NCBI GenBank assembly: GCA_030428025.1
Contig: JAUIBJ010000246.1
Location: forward strand, 1 to 5,976
DNA: 5,976 nt
From: Alphaproteobacteria bacterium
Lineage (GTDB): Bacteria > Pseudomonadota > Alphaproteobacteria > Rhodobacterales > Rhodobacteraceae
Direction of reading: 5' to 3'
This document shows, piece by piece, positions 5,930 to 5,976 of this stretch. The notes beneath the pieces were generated by a model. That model ran no database searches. It was not told where the DNA came from and saw only the letters and a list, made by a program, of their open reading frames with translations. The position numbers and the translations under genes are program-made. Every line of letters begins with the position of its first letter. Position 1 is the first letter of the stretch.

Positions 5930-5976
5930 ATGCAAATCACATGGCTTGGACACGCATCCTTCAAGATTGCCATCGG
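5930..5976 (+). CDS. UlaG/UPF0173-like metal-dependent hydrolase, N-terminus (partial)
   Basis: Fifteen codons plus two bases are visible before the right edge. The peptide starts MQITWLGHASFKIAI, which is the characteristic opening of UPF0173/UlaG-like proteins of the metallo-beta-lactamase fold: a short first strand, then WLGH followed by a small residue, Ser/Ala and an aromatic residue. The ATG at 5930-5932 has GGGAG six bases upstream (5919-5923), a well-placed ribosome-binding site. The metal-binding HxHxDH motif would lie outside the window, so substrate and activity cannot be judged. It diverges from the ceramidase-like gene and may share its control region. Confidence 0.72.
   Translation, partial: MQITWLGHASFKIAI

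Overview
The window is a GC-rich (roughly 60-65% by eye), gene-dense chromosomal housekeeping segment. It most likely comes from an alphaproteobacterium of the Rhodobacteraceae (Rhodobacter/Roseobacter) type. This rests on the protein flavours (ArgE, GatA/GatC, an AmpD/AmiD-like amidase, a bacterial ceramidase-like membrane protein), the GTG starts, the base composition and a type A RNase P RNA. The lineage is an inference from recalled family resemblance, not from a database search.

Layout from left to right. Bases 1-138 are the C-terminal end of a plus-strand gene that looks like trmB (tRNA m7G46 methyltransferase). It converges on argE (167-1330, minus), a complete M20 deacetylase with all its metal ligands. 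A 194-bp, less GC-rich intergenic stretch (1331-1524) follows, holding the argE ribosome-binding site and several TTGAC-like boxes. Next is rnpB (about 1525-1898, minus), recognisable by its conserved regions and P1 pairing. Its promoter (TTGACC, 17 bp, TAGATA) lies in the 3' end of the neighbouring amidase gene, and the -10 box contains that gene's stop codon.

Upstream of rnpB is a tightly packed minus-strand series. Read in transcription order it is a seven-helix ceramidase-like membrane hydrolase (5210-5872), gatC (4884-5171), gatA (3394-4881), a secreted lipoprotein with a C-terminal excalibur-like DxDxDGxxC motif (2599-3357), and a peptidoglycan amidase (1908-2597). Gaps are 38, 2, 36 and 1 nt, so co-transcription is likely. 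GatC and GatA are two subunits of the GatCAB amidotransferase that makes Gln-tRNA(Gln) and/or Asn-tRNA(Asn); gatB is not in the window. The lipoprotein and amidase form an envelope pair, probably translationally coupled. At the right edge a divergent plus-strand gene starts at 5930, the N-terminus of a UlaG/UPF0173-like metallo-beta-lactamase-fold hydrolase.

No mobile element, CRISPR array, tRNA or phage signal was seen, and I found no convincing new multi-gene system. The points most worth following up are the rnpB promoter fused to the amidase stop codon, the lipoprotein-amidase pair, the ceramidase-like protein heading a gatCA operon, and the lack of a recognisable terminator after rnpB.
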